The position numbers and the translations under genes were made by a program. DNA of 22,485 nt from QNFN01 sp033722135 (GTDB lineage: Bacteria; Pseudomonadota; Gammaproteobacteria; QNFN01): assembly GCA_033722135.1 (NCBI GenBank), contig JAWVZO010000019.1, forward strand, positions 1-22,485. Reading direction: 5' to 3'. The notes under the pieces are model-generated. The model was not told where the DNA came from. It searched no databases and saw only the letters and a program-made list of their open reading frames with translations. Each line of letters begins with the position of its first letter. The stretch's first letter is position 1. Shown here one piece after another: positions 21,742 through 22,485 of this stretch.

Positions 21742-22485
21742 ATGATCGCAAGGATCCTCCTGCTGGCCGCCGGCCTGATGCCCGCGGTCCTCCCCGCCGA
21801 GCCGCAGGTCCACGAGTACACCCTCGACAACGGCCTGCGGCTGGTCGTCCAGGAGGACCACCGCGCACCGGTGGTGGTCTCGCAGGTCTGGTACAAGGTC
21901 GGCTCCAGCTACGAGCACGACGGCATCACCGGCGTCTCCCACGTGCTCGAGCACATGATGTTCAAGGGCACCGAGAACCTGGCGCCGGGCGAGTTCTCGC
22001 GGCGCATCGCCGAGCTCGGCGGGCGCGAGAACGCGTTCACCAGTCGCGATTACACCGCCTACTTCCAGACGCTGGAGCGGTCGCTGCTCGAGACCGCCTT
22101 CGAGCTCGAGGCCGAGCGCATGCGCAACCTGGTGCTCGATCCCGCGGAGTTCGCCAAGGAGGTGCGGGTGGTCATGGAGGAGCGCCGGCTGCGCACCGAG
22201 GACAACCCCCAGTCGCTGACCTACGAGCGCTTCAACGCCACGGCCTTCCTGACCAGCCCTGTGCGCAACCCGGTGGTCGGCTGGATGGACGACCTCGCCC
22301 ACCTGCGGCTCGATGATCTCGCCACCTGGTACCGGCAGTGGTATGCGCCGAACAACGCGACCCTGGTGGTGGTCGGCGACGTCGACCCGGACGAGGTGCA
22401 CGCCATGGCGGTCGAGCACTTCGGGCCGCTCGAGCCGAGCGATATCGCACCGCCGAAGCCGCGGCCCGAGATCCCGCAGCGCGGC
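21742..22485 (+). CDS. M16-family (pitrilysin/insulinase) zinc peptidase, 5' part
   Basis: The frame is open to the window edge, so the C-terminal part is missing; 248 residues are seen. A signal peptide occupies residues 1-19 (ARILLLAAGLMPAVLPA), so the enzyme is periplasmic. The zinc site is HVLEH (His67, catalytic Glu70, His71). The third ligand, Glu147, comes 80 residues later in VVMEERR, as in mitochondrial processing peptidases. GGRENAFTSRDYTAYF is the conserved strand that follows the zinc helix. It would cleave peptides or small proteins in the periplasm. It may be followed by a second, inactive M16 gene, as is common. It is divergent from ftsY; GGGAG lies about 11 bases before ATG 21742. 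Confidence 0.94.
   Translation, partial: MIARILLLAAGLMPAVLPAEPQVHEYTLDNGLRLVVQEDHRAPVVVSQVWYKVGSSYEHDGITGVSHVLEHMMFKGTENLAPGEFSRRIAELGGRENAFTSRDYTAYFQTLERSLLETAFELEAERMRNLVLDPAEFAKEVRVVMEERRLRTEDNPQSLTYERFNATAFLTSPVRNPVVGWMDDLAHLRLDDLATWYRQWYAPNNATLVVVGDVDPDEVHAMAVEHFGPLEPSDIAPPKPRPEIPQRG

Noticed and set aside
19974..22316. Very long plus-strand open frame across ftsE, ftsY and the M16 gene
   Set aside because: It is antisense to three clear genes and its translation is low-complexity, typical of a stop-poor shadow frame in GC-rich DNA.

Overview
The window is chromosomal DNA from a GC-rich bacterium (about 70% G+C by eye). It is most likely a gammaproteobacterium, perhaps of the Chromatiales/Ectothiorhodospiraceae type. 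The reasons are the conserved ftsY-ftsE-ftsX-rpoH order with a divergent M16 peptidase beside ftsY, a YcgL-family gene, an E. coli-type msrA, pdxH, and a lipid-anchored c7-type triheme cytochrome. The taxonomic placement is inference. Genes are densely packed on both strands. I see no tRNA, rRNA, CRISPR array, phage gene or insertion sequence.

Left part (1-5820): the end of an OmpR-type response regulator followed by its histidine kinase; a convergent hairpin; then, on the minus strand, an exported MsrA-MsrB fusion, an exported NHL-repeat propeller and a nitronate monooxygenase-like flavoprotein with a cysteine-rich tail. A 121-residue orphan gene diverges from the flavoprotein gene. Between them is an AT-rich island with an FNR/Anr-like box.

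Middle (5838-12788): a fused SpmA-SpmB membrane protein; a PfkB sugar kinase coupled to a SIR2 deacylase; a LON-domain protein followed 2 bases later by a triheme c lipoprotein; a DUF2461 protein divergent from a small CWC-type cysteine-rich protein; a second small cysteine protein co-transcribed with pdxH; and an exported thioredoxin-fold protein.

Right-middle (12789-17911): a two-gene unit of bacteriohemerythrin plus a cyclic-nucleotide-binding/EAL phosphodiesterase; the unit ycgL-msrA-SDR; an orphan GspF-like membrane protein; and a TauE/SafE exporter.

Right end (17966-22485): ftsY, ftsE and ftsX, then rpoH, all on the minus strand, with a divergent M16 peptidase running off the end. The strongest finding is a near-perfect CIRCE operator (HrcA site) lying exactly over a sigma70-like promoter of rpoH. 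It suggests that the HrcA repressor circuit feeds into the sigma32 heat-shock circuit. Redox and thiol repair is a recurring theme: two methionine sulfoxide reductase genes, an exported thioredoxin, hemerythrin, cysteine-rich small proteins and a multiheme cytochrome. Three plus-strand genes also have a -10-like hexamer 6-8 bases before ATG, suggesting leaderless transcripts.
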